DNA of 64,000 nt from contig NZ_JAEKFI010000003.1 in NCBI RefSeq assembly GCF_016650635.1, forward strand, positions 1,364,001-1,428,000, written 5' to 3'. This DNA comes from Pseudomonas sp. TH43. GTDB taxonomy: Bacteria > Pseudomonadota > Gammaproteobacteria > Pseudomonadales > Pseudomonadaceae. Below the pieces are notes generated by a model. That model was not told where the DNA came from and did not search any database. It saw only the letters and a program-made list of their open reading frames with translations. The position numbers were made by a program, and so were the translations under genes. This document shows, piece by piece, positions 19,221-33,092 of the stretch (the stretch's first letter is position 1; each line of letters starts with the position of its first letter).

Positions 19221-21137
19221 TTAAACGTCAGCAGCCGGACCACCAATCGGTGTTTGCGGACGCTCATCCTGAGCAACTGGAGGCGGAGGCGTACCAGTGC
19301 CGCCCGTCCAATCGCGCGGCTCACGAGGTGTGCGGCCAGCCATGATGTCGTCGATTTGTTCAGCATCAATCGTTTCGTACTTCATCAGCGCGTCAGCCAT
19401 GGCATCAAGCTTGTCACGGTTATCCGTGAGAATCTGCTTGGCGGTGCCGTAGCACTGATCAATGATGCTGCGTACTTCGGAGTCGATCAGCTTGGCTGTC
19501 TCACCAGAGAAGCTGGCAGCTTGACCACCGCCGCCGCGACCGAGGAATACTTCACCTTCCTCTTCGGCGTACATCAGCGGACCCAGTTTTTCCGACAGAC
19601 CCCATTTGGTCACCATGTTCCGCGCGATCTGGCTGGCACGCATGATGTCGTTGGAAGCACCGGTGGTAACACCGTCGAAGCCCAAAGTCATTTCTTCAGC
19701 GATACGGCCGCCGTACAACGAGCAGATCTGACTGATCAGTGCACGCTTGGACAAGCTGTAGCGATCTTCTTCCGGCAGGAACATGGTTACACCCAACGCT
19801 CGACCGCGCGGAATGATGGACACCTTGTAGACCGGGTCATGTTCAGGCACGACACGACCAACAATCGCGTGACCTGCTTCGTGATAAGCGGTGTTCTGCT
19901 TCTCTTTTTCGGACATGACCATCGATTTGCGCTCAGCGCCCATCATGATCTTGTCTTTGGCCAGCTCGAACTCTTTCATCTCGACGATGCGTTTGCCGGC
20001 GCGAGCCGCAAACAGCGAGGCTTCGTTGACCAGGTTAGCCAGGTCTGCACCAGAGAAACCCGGGGTACCACGAGCGATAACGGCTGGAGCAACGTCGTCA
20101 CCCATTGGCACTTTACGCATGTGAACCTTGAGAATCTGCTCGCGACCACGGATATCCGGCAGACCAACAACCACCTGACGGTCGAAACGGCCTGGACGCA
20201 GCAGCGCCGGGTCAAGTACGTCTGGACGGTTGGTTGCAGCGATAACAATGATGCCGTCATTCATCTCGAAGCCGTCCATCTCAACCAGCAACTGGTTGAG
20301 GGTCTGCTCACGCTCGTCGTGACCGCCACCCATGCCGGCGCCACGGTGGCGACCGACGGCGTCGATTTCGTCGATGAAGATGATGCAAGGCGCATGTTTT
20401 TTCGCCTGCTCGAACATGTCACGAACGCGGCTGGCGCCTACACCAACGAACATTTCGACGAAGTCAGAACCGGAAATGGTGAAGAACGGCACCTTGGCTT
20501 CGCCGGCAATCGCCTTGGCCAGCAAGGTTTTACCGGTACCCGGAGGACCCACCATCAGCACGCCGCGAGGAATACGACCGCCCAGGCGCTGGAACTTGCC
20601 CGGATCACGAAGGAACTCAACCAGCTCACCGACTTCTTCCTTGGCTTCGTCGCAACCAGCAACGTCGGCCAGGGTGGTTTTTACCTGATCTTCAGACAGC
20701 AGGCGCGCCTTGCTCTTGCCAAAGCTCATCGGCCCGCCCTTGCCGCCGGCACCACCCTGCATCTGGCGCATGAAGAACATGAACACCGCGATGATCACGA
20801 GGATCGGGAAGCTGGCCACCAGAAGCTGGGTCCAGATGCTTTGCTGCTCAGGCTGCTTGCCTTCAACCACAACGTGGTTGTCGACCAGATCGCCGATCAG
20901 GCCATTGTCCTGGATCGCCGGACGAATGGTCTTGAAGCTGTCGCCGTCGTTGCGCTTACCGGTAATCACATAGCCATCAACGGCTACGCGCTCGACCTTG
21001 CCATCCTTGACCTGCTGGATGAAGTCGGAATAGTTGAGGGTCTGCGGCTCGTTAGGGCTGGAGAAGTTGTTCATCACTGTCACCAGGACAGCCGCGATGA
21101 TCAACCACAGGATAAGATTCTTTGCCATATCGTTCAA
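19221..21137 (-). CDS. ftsH: ATP-dependent zinc metalloprotease FtsH
   Basis: FtsH is a hexameric membrane-anchored AAA+ protease that degrades sigma-32, LpxC-type targets and misassembled membrane proteins. In the 638-residue protein, membrane segments lie at about 7-23 and 104-124, with a periplasmic domain between. Walker A GPPGTGKT is at 197-204, Walker B IIFIDE at 252-257 and the zinc motif HEAGH at 419-423. I use a TTG start at 21137 because AGAGGG lies 7-8 bases upstream; the alternative ATG at 21128 (MAKNLILW) is equally possible and is the start used in many genomes. Confidence 0.96.
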   Translation of the reverse strand: MNDMAKNLILWLIIAAVLVTVMNNFSSPNEPQTLNYSDFIQQVKDGKVERVAVDGYVITGKRNDGDSFKTIRPAIQDNGLIGDLVDNHVVVEGKQPEQQSIWTQLLVASFPILVIIAVFMFFMRQMQGGAGGKGGPMSFGKSKARLLSEDQVKTTLADVAGCDEAKEEVGELVEFLRDPGKFQRLGGRIPRGVLMVGPPGTGKTLLAKAIAGEAKVPFFTISGSDFVEMFVGVGASRVRDMFEQAKKHAPCIIFIDEIDAVGRHRGAGMGGGHDEREQTLNQLLVEMDGFEMNDGIIVIAATNRPDVLDPALLRPGRFDRQVVVGLPDIRGREQILKVHMRKVPMGDDVAPAVIARGTPGFSGADLANLVNEASLFAARAGKRIVEMKEFELAKDKIMMGAERKSMVMSEKEKQNTAYHEAGHAIVGRVVPEHDPVYKVSIIPRGRALGVTMFLPEEDRYSLSKRALISQICSLYGGRIAEEMTLGFDGVTTGASNDIMRASQIARNMVTKWGLSEKLGPLMYAEEEGEVFLGRGGGGQAASFSGETAKLIDSEVRSIIDQCYGTAKQILTDNRDKLDAMADALMKYETIDAEQIDDIMAGRTPREPRDWTGGTGTPPPPVAQDERPQTPIGGPAADV

Positions 21138-21330
21138 TTAACTACCCTCTGAAGCAAGCTCCGCTACTGGCGCGCGCTTCGCATGATATTCACCGGCCTA
21201 ACTTACTACATTACCTACAGCTCTGGCAGGCGCCGTCTGTAACCCTTTGTGAAACACTTTCTACACAATATTCGTTAATGCTGGCCGGGCGAAATACTAA
21301 AAACCTATCACCCCGCCAAAAAAACTCGTT

Positions 21331-21960
21331 TTACTCACTACGACCGCGGTAGCCCCAAGCCAGCATGTATTGCTCGCGGGAGGTGCCACGTGAGGAGTCC
21401 GGCTTGATCATCTGGATCTTGTCGAACTTCTTGCGAGCATCCTTCAGGTAAACATCAAACCCTTCGCCCTGAAAAATCTTGATCACAAAATTACCACCCG
21501 GCTTGAGTATCCGCTCTGCCAGATCAAGAGCCAGCTCACAAAGGAACATGGCTTTTGGCATGTCCACTTCAGGCGTACCACTCATATTGGGGGCCATATC
21601 GGAAATCACAAGGTCCACCTGCGAATTACCCACGGCTTCAAGGATCTGTGCGAGCACTGCGTCCTCGGTGAAGTCACCCTGGATGAAGGTCACGTCAGGG
21701 ATGCTGTCCATTTCCAGGATGTCCGAAGCGATCAAACGCCCCTGACCGCCAATCAGACGACTGGTGACCTGCGACCAGCCACCGGGCGCCGCGCCGAGGT
21801 CGACAACGCTCATGCCGGGACGGATCAGCTTGTATTTCTCCTGGACTTCCAGAAGCTTGTAACTCGCACGCGAACGGTAGCCATCCTTCTGCGCCTGCTT
21901 CACATAGGGATCGTTGACATGTCTTTTCAGCCAACCAAGGCTTGTCTTGGAACGCGCCAT
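21331..21960 (-). CDS. rlmE: 23S rRNA (uridine-2552-2'-O) methyltransferase RlmE
   Basis: RlmE (FtsJ/RrmJ) methylates the ribose of U2552 in the A loop of 23S rRNA on the 50S subunit. The 209-residue Rossmann-fold protein has the SAM site [13 protein letters not shown], the DMAPNMSG motif and [14 protein letters not shown], which supply the K-D-K catalytic residues. It is divergent from yhbY across a 101-bp spacer with a striking palindrome and is followed by ftsH 193 bp downstream. Confidence 0.97.
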   Translation of the reverse strand: MARSKTSLGWLKRHVNDPYVKQAQKDGYRSRASYKLLEVQEKYKLIRPGMSVVDLGAAPGGWSQVTSRLIGGQGRLIASDILEMDSIPDVTFIQGDFTEDAVLAQILEAVGNSQVDLVISDMAPNMSGTPEVDMPKAMFLCELALDLAERILKPGGNFVIKIFQGEGFDVYLKDARKKFDKIQMIKPDSSRGTSREQYMLAWGYRGRSE

Positions 21961-22015
21961 TGGGCACCTCGATGATAAGGGTCGTGATTAATTGGGCGGA
22001 TCCACGAACCCTCGG

Positions 22016-22036
22016 GTAAAATGGCCGCCATTTTAC
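22016..22036. promoter_or_regulatory. Palindrome carrying divergent -10 elements for rlmE and yhbY
   Basis: GTAAAATGG-CCG-CCATTTTAC is a perfect 9-bp inverted repeat. Each arm contains TAAAAT, a good -10 hexamer, one per strand. For rlmE a CTGACC -35 lies 17 bp upstream on the minus strand (22058-22053). For yhbY only a weak TTGGGC (21992, 19-bp spacing) is seen. The palindrome would place two promoters on the same 21 bp, which implies mutually exclusive firing. Confidence 0.55.
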
Positions 22037-22061
22037 AGAATCCAGACGAAAGGGTCAGATT

Positions 22062-22370
22062 ATGCCGCTCACTCAAGAGCAGAAGAAACAGTACAAATCC
22101 ATTGGCCACCATCTGAAACCAGTTTTGACTGTGGCTGACAACGGTTTGACTGAAGGTGTGTTAGCCGAACTTGAACGCGCATTGGCGGATCACGAGCTGA
22201 TCAAAATCAAGCTCAACATCCTCGATCGCGAATCGCGCCTGGCGCACATTGCAGAACTGTGCAAGGTCGGCAAAGCGGACCTGGTACAGGTCATCGGCAA
22301 GATGGCACTGGTTTACCGCAAGAACTTCAGCGTCAACAAGCAGCTGTCGAACGTTCATCGCTTCAAGTGA
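22062..22370 (+). CDS. yhbY: YhbY-family CRM-domain RNA-binding protein
   Basis: The 102-residue protein is a single CRM domain, a small alpha/beta RNA-binding module associated with pre-50S ribosomal subunits in E. coli. Motifs visible are LKPVLTVADNGLTEGVLAEL and the basic HELIKIKLN, with KMALVYRKN near the C-terminus replacing the usual GxxG-adjacent strand. It is divergently transcribed from rlmE, as in many gammaproteobacteria, and converges on a DUF4149 gene 9 bp downstream. Confidence 0.93.
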   Translation: MPLTQEQKKQYKSIGHHLKPVLTVADNGLTEGVLAELERALADHELIKIKLNILDRESRLAHIAELCKVGKADLVQVIGKMALVYRKNFSVNKQLSNVHRFK

Positions 22371-22379
22371 TGACAAGGG

Positions 22380-22784
22380 TCAAGGGTGTGCTTCGCGCAC
22401 CCTGCCACTCCATCCAGGCACCGGTTGCATCACCAGTACCAGCCCGGAAAAGCCCAGCAACAGATAACTGAACACCTGCCAGCGCTGCGCATCCGGCCAG
22501 CCGACACGCACTGCGACGAACATCGCACACGCATACAACGCCATCAGCAGCACTTGCCCACGAAAATCCCGCCATAGACTGGCAAGGCCCTCGGTCTGAA
22601 TCAGCACCAAAGCCTGAAAAATCACACACGCGGCGGCGAATCCCACCACAGGCACTTCAAACATGCTTGAAATTTCATCGATCAGCAGTGGAGCCAGTTC
22701 AATTTGAACCAGCACCGGCTGCAAACCGAGATGAATCAGCCAGAGACCGCCGACCCATAGCATCTGGGTCAGCTGCCAAAGCAT
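22380..22784 (-). CDS. DUF4149-like inner-membrane protein
   Basis: This is a 134-residue hydrophobic protein with four predicted membrane segments (around residues 5-25, 42-62, 75-92 and 105-122 of this start). It resembles the small DUF4149-type proteins found next to greA in Pseudomonas. The start is uncertain. The frame is open to 22835 inside greA, the ATG at 22784 directly abuts the 3' side of a strong hairpin, and no ribosome site is obvious; translation could be coupled to greA. The function is unknown. Confidence 0.6.
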   Translation of the reverse strand: MLWQLTQMLWVGGLWLIHLGLQPVLVQIELAPLLIDEISSMFEVPVVGFAAACVIFQALVLIQTEGLASLWRDFRGQVLLMALYACAMFVAVRVGWPDAQRWQVFSYLLLGFSGLVLVMQPVPGWSGRVREAHP

Positions 22785-22807
22785 GGCGCCCGCATGCAGC
22801 GGGCGCC
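22785..22807 (-). terminator. Strong hairpin after greA
   Basis: GGCGCCCGC-ATGCA-GCGGGCGCC is a perfect 9-bp stem five bases after the greA stop. In the greA RNA it is followed by ATGCTTTGG, not a T-run, and that ATG is the likely start of the next gene. It may be a stabiliser or a translation block rather than a terminator. Confidence 0.55.
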
Positions 22808-22812
22808 TTCTT

Positions 22813-23285
22813 TCAGATGTGACGGACTTCGACAATCTCGTACTCGATAACGCCGCTTGGCGTTTTCACGGCGACCACATCGCCCTCTTCCTTGCCGATC
22901 AAAGCGCGAGCCAGAGGCGAGCCGACCGAAATCTTGCCGAGTTTGAAGTCAGCCTCATCCTCACCCACGATGTGGTAAGTGACGCTTTCATCAGTCTCGA
23001 CGTTGGCGATTTCGACCGTAGTACCGAAAATCACCTTGCCGGTATGAGGAATCGTCGTGACGTCGATAATGACCTGATTCTGAATCCGGCCTTCAATGTC
23101 ACGAATCCGCGCCTCGACCATGCCTTGCTGTTCGCGCGCGGCATGGTATTCAGCGTTTTCTTTCAAGTCACCCAACTCGCGGGCCGTACCGATGTCCTGG
23201 CTGAGCTTCGGACGAACGACCTTGGTCAGGTGAGTGTGTTCTTCTTCCAGGGCTTTAGCGCCCTGGACGGTCATTGGGTATTTGA

Positions 23286-23289
<4 letters not shown>
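22813..23289 (-). CDS. greA: Transcript cleavage/elongation factor GreA
   Basis: GreA enters the secondary channel of RNA polymerase and stimulates cleavage of backtracked RNA. The 158-residue protein has the coiled-coil N-terminus with the acidic tip in [19 protein letters not shown] and the C-terminal FKBP-like domain with [18 protein letters not shown]. Its ATG overlaps the carB stop by four bases, so it is coupled to carB, as in P. aeruginosa carB-greA. Confidence 0.97.
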
Positions 23290-26507
<3,218 letters not shown>

Positions 26508-26633
26508 GGGTTTGTCACTCAAATCCGCAGGTCAGTCGGCAAGCCGTCTTGATCGATTTCTGAAGCCTCGAAGGGGCCGCCGGTGCCGGGGCCACCCTCG
26601 AGGGGCTTCTCTCTACAGTCTCAAGGCGAACGC

Positions 26634-27770
26634 TTAGCGTTGCTTGGCCATCTCGTTGATGAAGCGGTCGAACAGTGGCGCAACATCGTTCGGGCCCGGG
26701 CTCGCTTCAGGGTGACCCTGGAAGCTGAACGCGCTCTTGTCGGTGCGCTCAATGCCTTGCAGGGTGCCGTCGAACAGCGATTTGTGGATCGCGCGAACGT
26801 TGGCAGGCAGAGTTTCTTCGTCTACCGCAAAACCGTGGTTCTGGCTGGTGATCATCACGACGCCAGTGTCCAGATCCTGTACCGGGTGGTTGGCACCGTG
26901 GTGGCCGTGGCCCATTTTCAGGGTCTTGGCGCCGGAGGCCAGAGCCAGCAACTGGTGGCCGAGGCAGATGCCGAATACCGGGATGTCGGTATCCAGAACT
27001 TCCTTGATCGCCTTGATCGCGTAGTCGCATGGCTCCGGATCACCAGGGCCGTTGGACAGGAACACACCGTCCGGCTTCAGTGCCAGTACGTCGGCAGCCG
27101 GGGTTTGCGCCGGCACCACGGTAACGCGGCAGCCGCGCTCGACCAGCATGCGCAGGATATTGACCTTGACGCCGTAGTCGTAGGCAACCACGTGGTATGG
27201 CAGCTCGGAAGCATCGATGGTCGCGTGGCTGTCAGTCTTCAGATCCCAGACAGTCGAGCGCCATTCGTATTGAGTCTTGGTGCTGACGACTTTCGCCAGA
27301 TCCATGCCCTTCAGGCCAGGGAAGCCTTGCGCAGCGGCAATCGCGGCTTCTTCGGAAATGTTGTCGCCGGCCATGATGCAGCCGTTCTGTGCGCCTTTTT
27401 CACGCAGGATTCGGGTCAGGCGACGGGTGTCGATACCGGCGATGGCCACAACGTTGTTGGCTTTCAGGTAATCGGACAGGGACATCGTGTTACGCCAGTT
27501 GCTCGCTACCAGCGGCAGGTCACGAATAACCAGGCCAGCGGACCATACGCGGTTGGACTCGGCGTCTTCCGGCGTGGTACCGGTGTTGCCGATGTGGGGG
27601 TAAGTCAGGGTAACGATCTGTTGGGCGTAGGAAGGATCGGTAAGGATTTCCTGATAGCCGGTCATTGCGGTGTTGAACACCACCTCACCAACGGTTTGAC
27701 CGTCGGCACCAATGGCTTCGCCGCGAAAAATGCTGCCATCAGCAAGGGCAAGTATGGCTGGCTTAGTCAA
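26634..27770 (-). CDS. carA: Carbamoyl-phosphate synthase small (glutaminase) subunit
   Basis: CarA hydrolyses glutamine and passes ammonia to CarB. The 378-residue protein has the class I amidotransferase triad Cys269 (GICLGHQ), His353 and Glu355 (GHPEASPGP). The start is taken as TTG at 27770, because GGGAGG lies five bases upstream and the resulting [20 protein letters not shown] is the normal CarA opening. An ATG frame from 27794 adds eight residues that overlap the ribosome site. The TTG overlaps the stop of a short upstream frame, and an attenuator-like hairpin lies 45 bp upstream. Confidence 0.97.
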   Translation of the reverse strand: MTKPAILALADGSIFRGEAIGADGQTVGEVVFNTAMTGYQEILTDPSYAQQIVTLTYPHIGNTGTTPEDAESNRVWSAGLVIRDLPLVASNWRNTMSLSDYLKANNVVAIAGIDTRRLTRILREKGAQNGCIMAGDNISEEAAIAAAQGFPGLKGMDLAKVVSTKTQYEWRSTVWDLKTDSHATIDASELPYHVVAYDYGVKVNILRMLVERGCRVTVVPAQTPAADVLALKPDGVFLSNGPGDPEPCDYAIKAIKEVLDTDIPVFGICLGHQLLALASGAKTLKMGHGHHGANHPVQDLDTGVVMITSQNHGFAVDEETLPANVRAIHKSLFDGTLQGIERTDKSAFSFQGHPEASPGPNDVAPLFDRFINEMAKQR

Positions 27771-27859
27771 GAAGACCTCCCGTAAATAACGCATGAAAGG
27801 GCGATCGCAGGTTGTAAAAAAGCGGAGTGACGTATGGACACGTCACCCCGCTTCTTCAC
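27767..27859 (-). CDS. Putative 30-codon leader reading frame of carA
   Basis: A GTG at 27859 opens a 30-codon frame ([11 protein letters not shown]... ending IYGRSS) that runs through the whole terminator hairpin and stops at TGA (27769-27767), overlapping the carA TTG start as TTGA. There is no ribosome site upstream of the GTG, but an AGAATA -10-like element (27870-27865) would place transcription start at or within a base or two of the GTG, so the frame could be translated from a leaderless mRNA. This arrangement would tie ribosome movement to the hairpin and to carA initiation. Whether it is translated is inferred only. Confidence 0.4.
   Translation of the reverse strand: MKKRGDVSIRHSAFLQPAIALSCVIYGRSS
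27815..27853 (-). terminator. Attenuator-like terminator in the carA leader
   Basis: In the minus-strand RNA AAGCGGGGTGACG and CGTCACTCCGCTT (27853-27841 and 27832-27820) form a 13-bp stem with one G-U pair and an 8-nt loop, followed directly by a T-run. It lies between the putative transcription start and the carA start, so it fits a premature-termination control of carAB. Confidence 0.8.
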
Positions 27860-27862
27860 TGA

Positions 27863-27895
27863 ATTATTCTGCGCGCTTTTAGTGGACACACTAAA
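27863..27895 (-). promoter_or_regulatory. carA promoter region with perfect palindrome
   Basis: TTTAGTG-GACA-CACTAAA (27878-27895) is a perfect 7-bp inverted repeat sited where the -35 region would lie for an AGAATA -10 element at 27870-27865. No consensus -35 is present. The palindrome could be an operator or activator site for carA; I do not recognise it as a known ArgR box. Confidence 0.45.
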
Positions 27896-27982
27896 GCTGT
27901 AGCTTACAGAAAAAGGCTTTTTTGGTCCACCGCTAATGAGCCTAAAAGGCCGGAGAATGCGACAGGACGTCGCTCGGTGGTG

Positions 27983-28014
27983 AAAAACCAGCGCAAACAG
28001 GGCGTTTGCGCTGG
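27983..28014 (-). terminator. Terminator of dapB
   Basis: CCAGCGCAAACG / CCC / TGTTTGCGCTGG, followed in the RNA by TTTTTCACC, lies 14 bp after the dapB stop. It separates the dnaK-dnaJ-dapB side from the carA promoter. Confidence 0.92.
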
Positions 28015-28027
28015 ATCAAGCGACAGC

Positions 28028-28843
<816 letters not shown>

Positions 28844-29968
28844 TTACAGATCGCCGAAGAAACGCTTCACACCGTCGAACCAACCGGTGGTTTTCGGCGA
28901 GTGGCTGTTGTCATCCGCCAGCGAGCCGCGGAACTCTTCCAGCAATTCACGCTGACGACGATTCAGATTGACCGGCGTCTCGACCGCTACGCGGCACATC
29001 AAATCGCCCGCACCGCCACCACGTACTGGCGCAACGCCTTTGCCACGGACACGGAATTGCTTACCGGTCTGAGTGCCTTCGGGGATTTTCAGTTTGACGC
29101 GACCGTCGAGGGTCGGAATTTCCAGCTCGCCGCCAAGTGCCGCATCGACGAAGCTGATCGGCACTTCGCAGAACAAGTGCTTGCCATCGCGCTGGAAAAT
29201 ATCGTGCTCACGAACGTTGATGACCACGTACAGGTCACCCGTTGGTCCGCCCTGCGTGCCCGCTTCGCCTTCACCGGACAGACGAATGCGGTCGCCGGTA
29301 TCGACGCCGGCCGGCACTTTAACCGACAGGGTTTTGTACTCTTCCACACGACCGTCACCGTGACAGGAATCACACGGATCGGAAATGATCTTGCCCTGGC
29401 CATGGCAACGCGGGCAGGTCTGCTGCACCGAGAAAAAGCCCTGCTGCATGCGCACTTGACCGATACCGCCGCAAGTCGGGCAGGTCGATGGCGACGAGCC
29501 TTTCTTCGCGCCAGAACCATCGCACGGCTTGCAATTGACCAGCGTCGGAACGCGGATATTCACCGACGTACCGCGCACCGCTTCTTCCAGGTTCAGCTCC
29601 AGGGTGTAGCGCAAATCGCTGCCACGCTGAGCGCCGCCACGGGAACCGCCGCGACCACCACCGAAGAAATCACTGAAGACATCGCCAAAGATGTCAGAGA
29701 AGTTCTGACCGCCGAAACCGGCACCGCCGCCACCCATGCTTGGATCGACACCGGCATGACCGTACTGATCGTAGGCCGCACGCTTGCTGGAATCGGACAG
29801 TACTTCGTAGGCCTCGTTGGCCTCTTTGAACAGCTCTTCCGACGCTTTGTCATCGGGATTACGGTCCGGGTGGTGCTTCATCGCCAGACGGCGATAGGCC
29901 TTTTTCAGGTCCGCATCGCTTGAGCCACGCTCAACACCCAACACTTCGTAATAGTCACGCTTTGCCAT
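28844..29968 (-). CDS. dnaJ: Chaperone DnaJ (Hsp40)
   Basis: DnaJ delivers substrates to DnaK and stimulates its ATPase. The 374-residue protein has a J domain with His33-Pro34-Asp35, a Gly-rich linker (about 75-110), four CxxCxGxG zinc repeats around 145-205 ([32 protein letters not shown]) and the C-terminal substrate-binding domains. The ATG at 29968 gives the standard [12 protein letters not shown]. It is 298 bp downstream of dnaK. Confidence 0.98.
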   Translation of the reverse strand: MAKRDYYEVLGVERGSSDADLKKAYRRLAMKHHPDRNPDDKASEELFKEANEAYEVLSDSSKRAAYDQYGHAGVDPSMGGGGAGFGGQNFSDIFGDVFSDFFGGGRGGSRGGAQRGSDLRYTLELNLEEAVRGTSVNIRVPTLVNCKPCDGSGAKKGSSPSTCPTCGGIGQVRMQQGFFSVQQTCPRCHGQGKIISDPCDSCHGDGRVEEYKTLSVKVPAGVDTGDRIRLSGEGEAGTQGGPTGDLYVVINVREHDIFQRDGKHLFCEVPISFVDAALGGELEIPTLDGRVKLKIPEGTQTGKQFRVRGKGVAPVRGGGAGDLMCRVAVETPVNLNRRQRELLEEFRGSLADDNSHSPKTTGWFDGVKRFFGDL

Positions 29969-30191
29969 AAGTCTTCTGCACTCTTGAGGACGTCGGGCAA
30001 ACCCCTCCTGAGGATCGCCAAACTCGCTGAGCCCCAATACAGGCCCGGACCCAACTCACGTCAATTCAACGATCCTGGTCTTTGATTCATGCGGTACTTG
30101 CGGCGCGAAAAGCAGGAGCATTTTCGGCCATACCACCAGCATCCGAGCGTTGTCGCATGCTGTAAAAATTCGCGTATTCCAGATACGCCAA

Positions 30192-30211
30192 CGCGGGAGC
30201 TAGCTCCCGCG
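30192..30211. repeat. Perfect 20-bp palindrome between dnaK and dnaJ
   Basis: CGCGGGAGCTAGCTCCCGCG is fully self-complementary. It lies 55 bp beyond the dnaK stop in a 297-bp spacer that is otherwise featureless to me. There is no T-run, so it may shape dnaK/dnaJ mRNA stability or ratio rather than terminate. Confidence 0.6.
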
Positions 30212-30265
30212 CGGCGACATCCTACCAGTCACCGCCCAAAGGCAGTCAACCGGCCGACCAACAAC

Positions 30266-32182
<1,917 letters not shown>

Positions 32183-32284
32183 GTTAACTCTCCCGAAACT
32201 TTGGATTTGGATGCCGCAGCAGTGGTGGCTGACTGCGGTAGCACTTAAACGCTTGACTTCTAAATGGGGGCCTTGCGACTAATT

Positions 32285-32851
32285 TCAAGCCTTCTCGTCA
32301 ATCGAAGGCGAAATTGGCGCTGGCGCCTTACTGACCACAACCATGGCCGGGCGCAACAGGCGACCGTTGAGCTGGTAGCCCTTCTGAAACACCTTCAGAA
32401 CGCTGTTCGGTTCCACGTCGGCGCTTTCCTGCATGGCCATCGCCTGATGGTGAACGGCGTTGAACGGTTCGCCATGCGGATCGATGGCTTCAAGCTGATA
32501 ACGCTTGAGGGTGTCGTGGAACATTTTCAGCGTCAGCTCGATGCCTTCACGCATCGGACGGATGCTTTCGTCGTCCGGGTTCGACAGCTCGAGGCCGCGC
32601 TCCAGGCTGTCGACGATCGGCAACAGATCGCTGGCGAATTTCTCCAGCGCAAATTTGTGCGCCTTTTCGACGTCCTGTTCGGCACGGCGGCGGACGTTCT
32701 GCAGATCGGCAGCTACACGCAGAGACTGATCCTGCGCTGCGGCCAATTGCTCTTCGAGCACTTGTACACGGGTCGCCAGGTCGTCACCCGAACCCTCGGG
32801 CGCCTGATTGGCTTCTGGGTTTTGCTTATCTACTGTCTGTTCGTCAGCCAT
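32285..32851 (-). CDS. grpE: Nucleotide exchange factor GrpE
   Basis: GrpE is the dimeric factor that releases ADP from DnaK. The 188-residue protein has an N-terminal coiled coil (about 25-90, [21 protein letters not shown]) and a C-terminal beta-wing domain ending [18 protein letters not shown], the family signature. It is the first gene of a grpE-dnaK-dnaJ-dapB series and has a consensus heat-shock promoter 54 bp upstream. Confidence 0.98.
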   Translation of the reverse strand: MADEQTVDKQNPEANQAPEGSGDDLATRVQVLEEQLAAAQDQSLRVAADLQNVRRRAEQDVEKAHKFALEKFASDLLPIVDSLERGLELSNPDDESIRPMREGIELTLKMFHDTLKRYQLEAIDPHGEPFNAVHHQAMAMQESADVEPNSVLKVFQKGYQLNGRLLRPAMVVVSKAPAPISPSIDEKA

Positions 32852-32904
32852 AGAATTCTCCTTTCAATATCGTCCGCGAGTTCGACTCACGCTTCTGCCC
32901 CGAT

Positions 32905-32932
32905 ATATGGGGCCGCAAAATCAGGCTTCAAG
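32905..32932 (-). promoter_or_regulatory. Heat-shock (sigma-32) promoter of grpE
   Basis: Read on the minus strand, CTTGAA (32932-32927), a 14-bp spacer and CCCCATAT (32912-32905) match the sigma-32 consensus in both elements and in spacing. This would make grpE-dnaK-dnaJ heat inducible. Confidence 0.88.
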
Positions 32933-33031
32933 GGCCTTCACGCATTTAACCCTACAAAAAAGTGCTGATTTTTCATTCCTCGATGCGCTAAGCATTCAGA
33001 TCAATCAAGCAAATCGAGCTAAGCGAGGGCA

Positions 33032-33068
33032 TTGTCAGCTCGAAACAAAACACTGTATAAATAACCAG
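33032..33068 (+). promoter_or_regulatory. recN promoter with overlapping LexA box
   Basis: TTGTCA (33032-33037) and TATAAA (33056-33061), 18 bp apart, form a good sigma-70 promoter. CTGTATAAATAACCAG at 33053-33068 matches the LexA consensus CTGT-N8-ACAG with one mismatch and covers the -10, so recN should be repressed by LexA and induced on DNA damage. Confidence 0.85.
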
Positions 33069-33092
33069 ACCTAAAGCTTGGGAGCGGCCTTT

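Noticed and set aside
22383..22402. Hairpin AGGGTGTGC/GCGCACCCT at the convergent ends of yhbY and the DUF4149 gene
   Set aside because: It lies mostly inside the 3' end of the DUF4149 coding sequence and has no T-run on either strand, so I do not call it a terminator.
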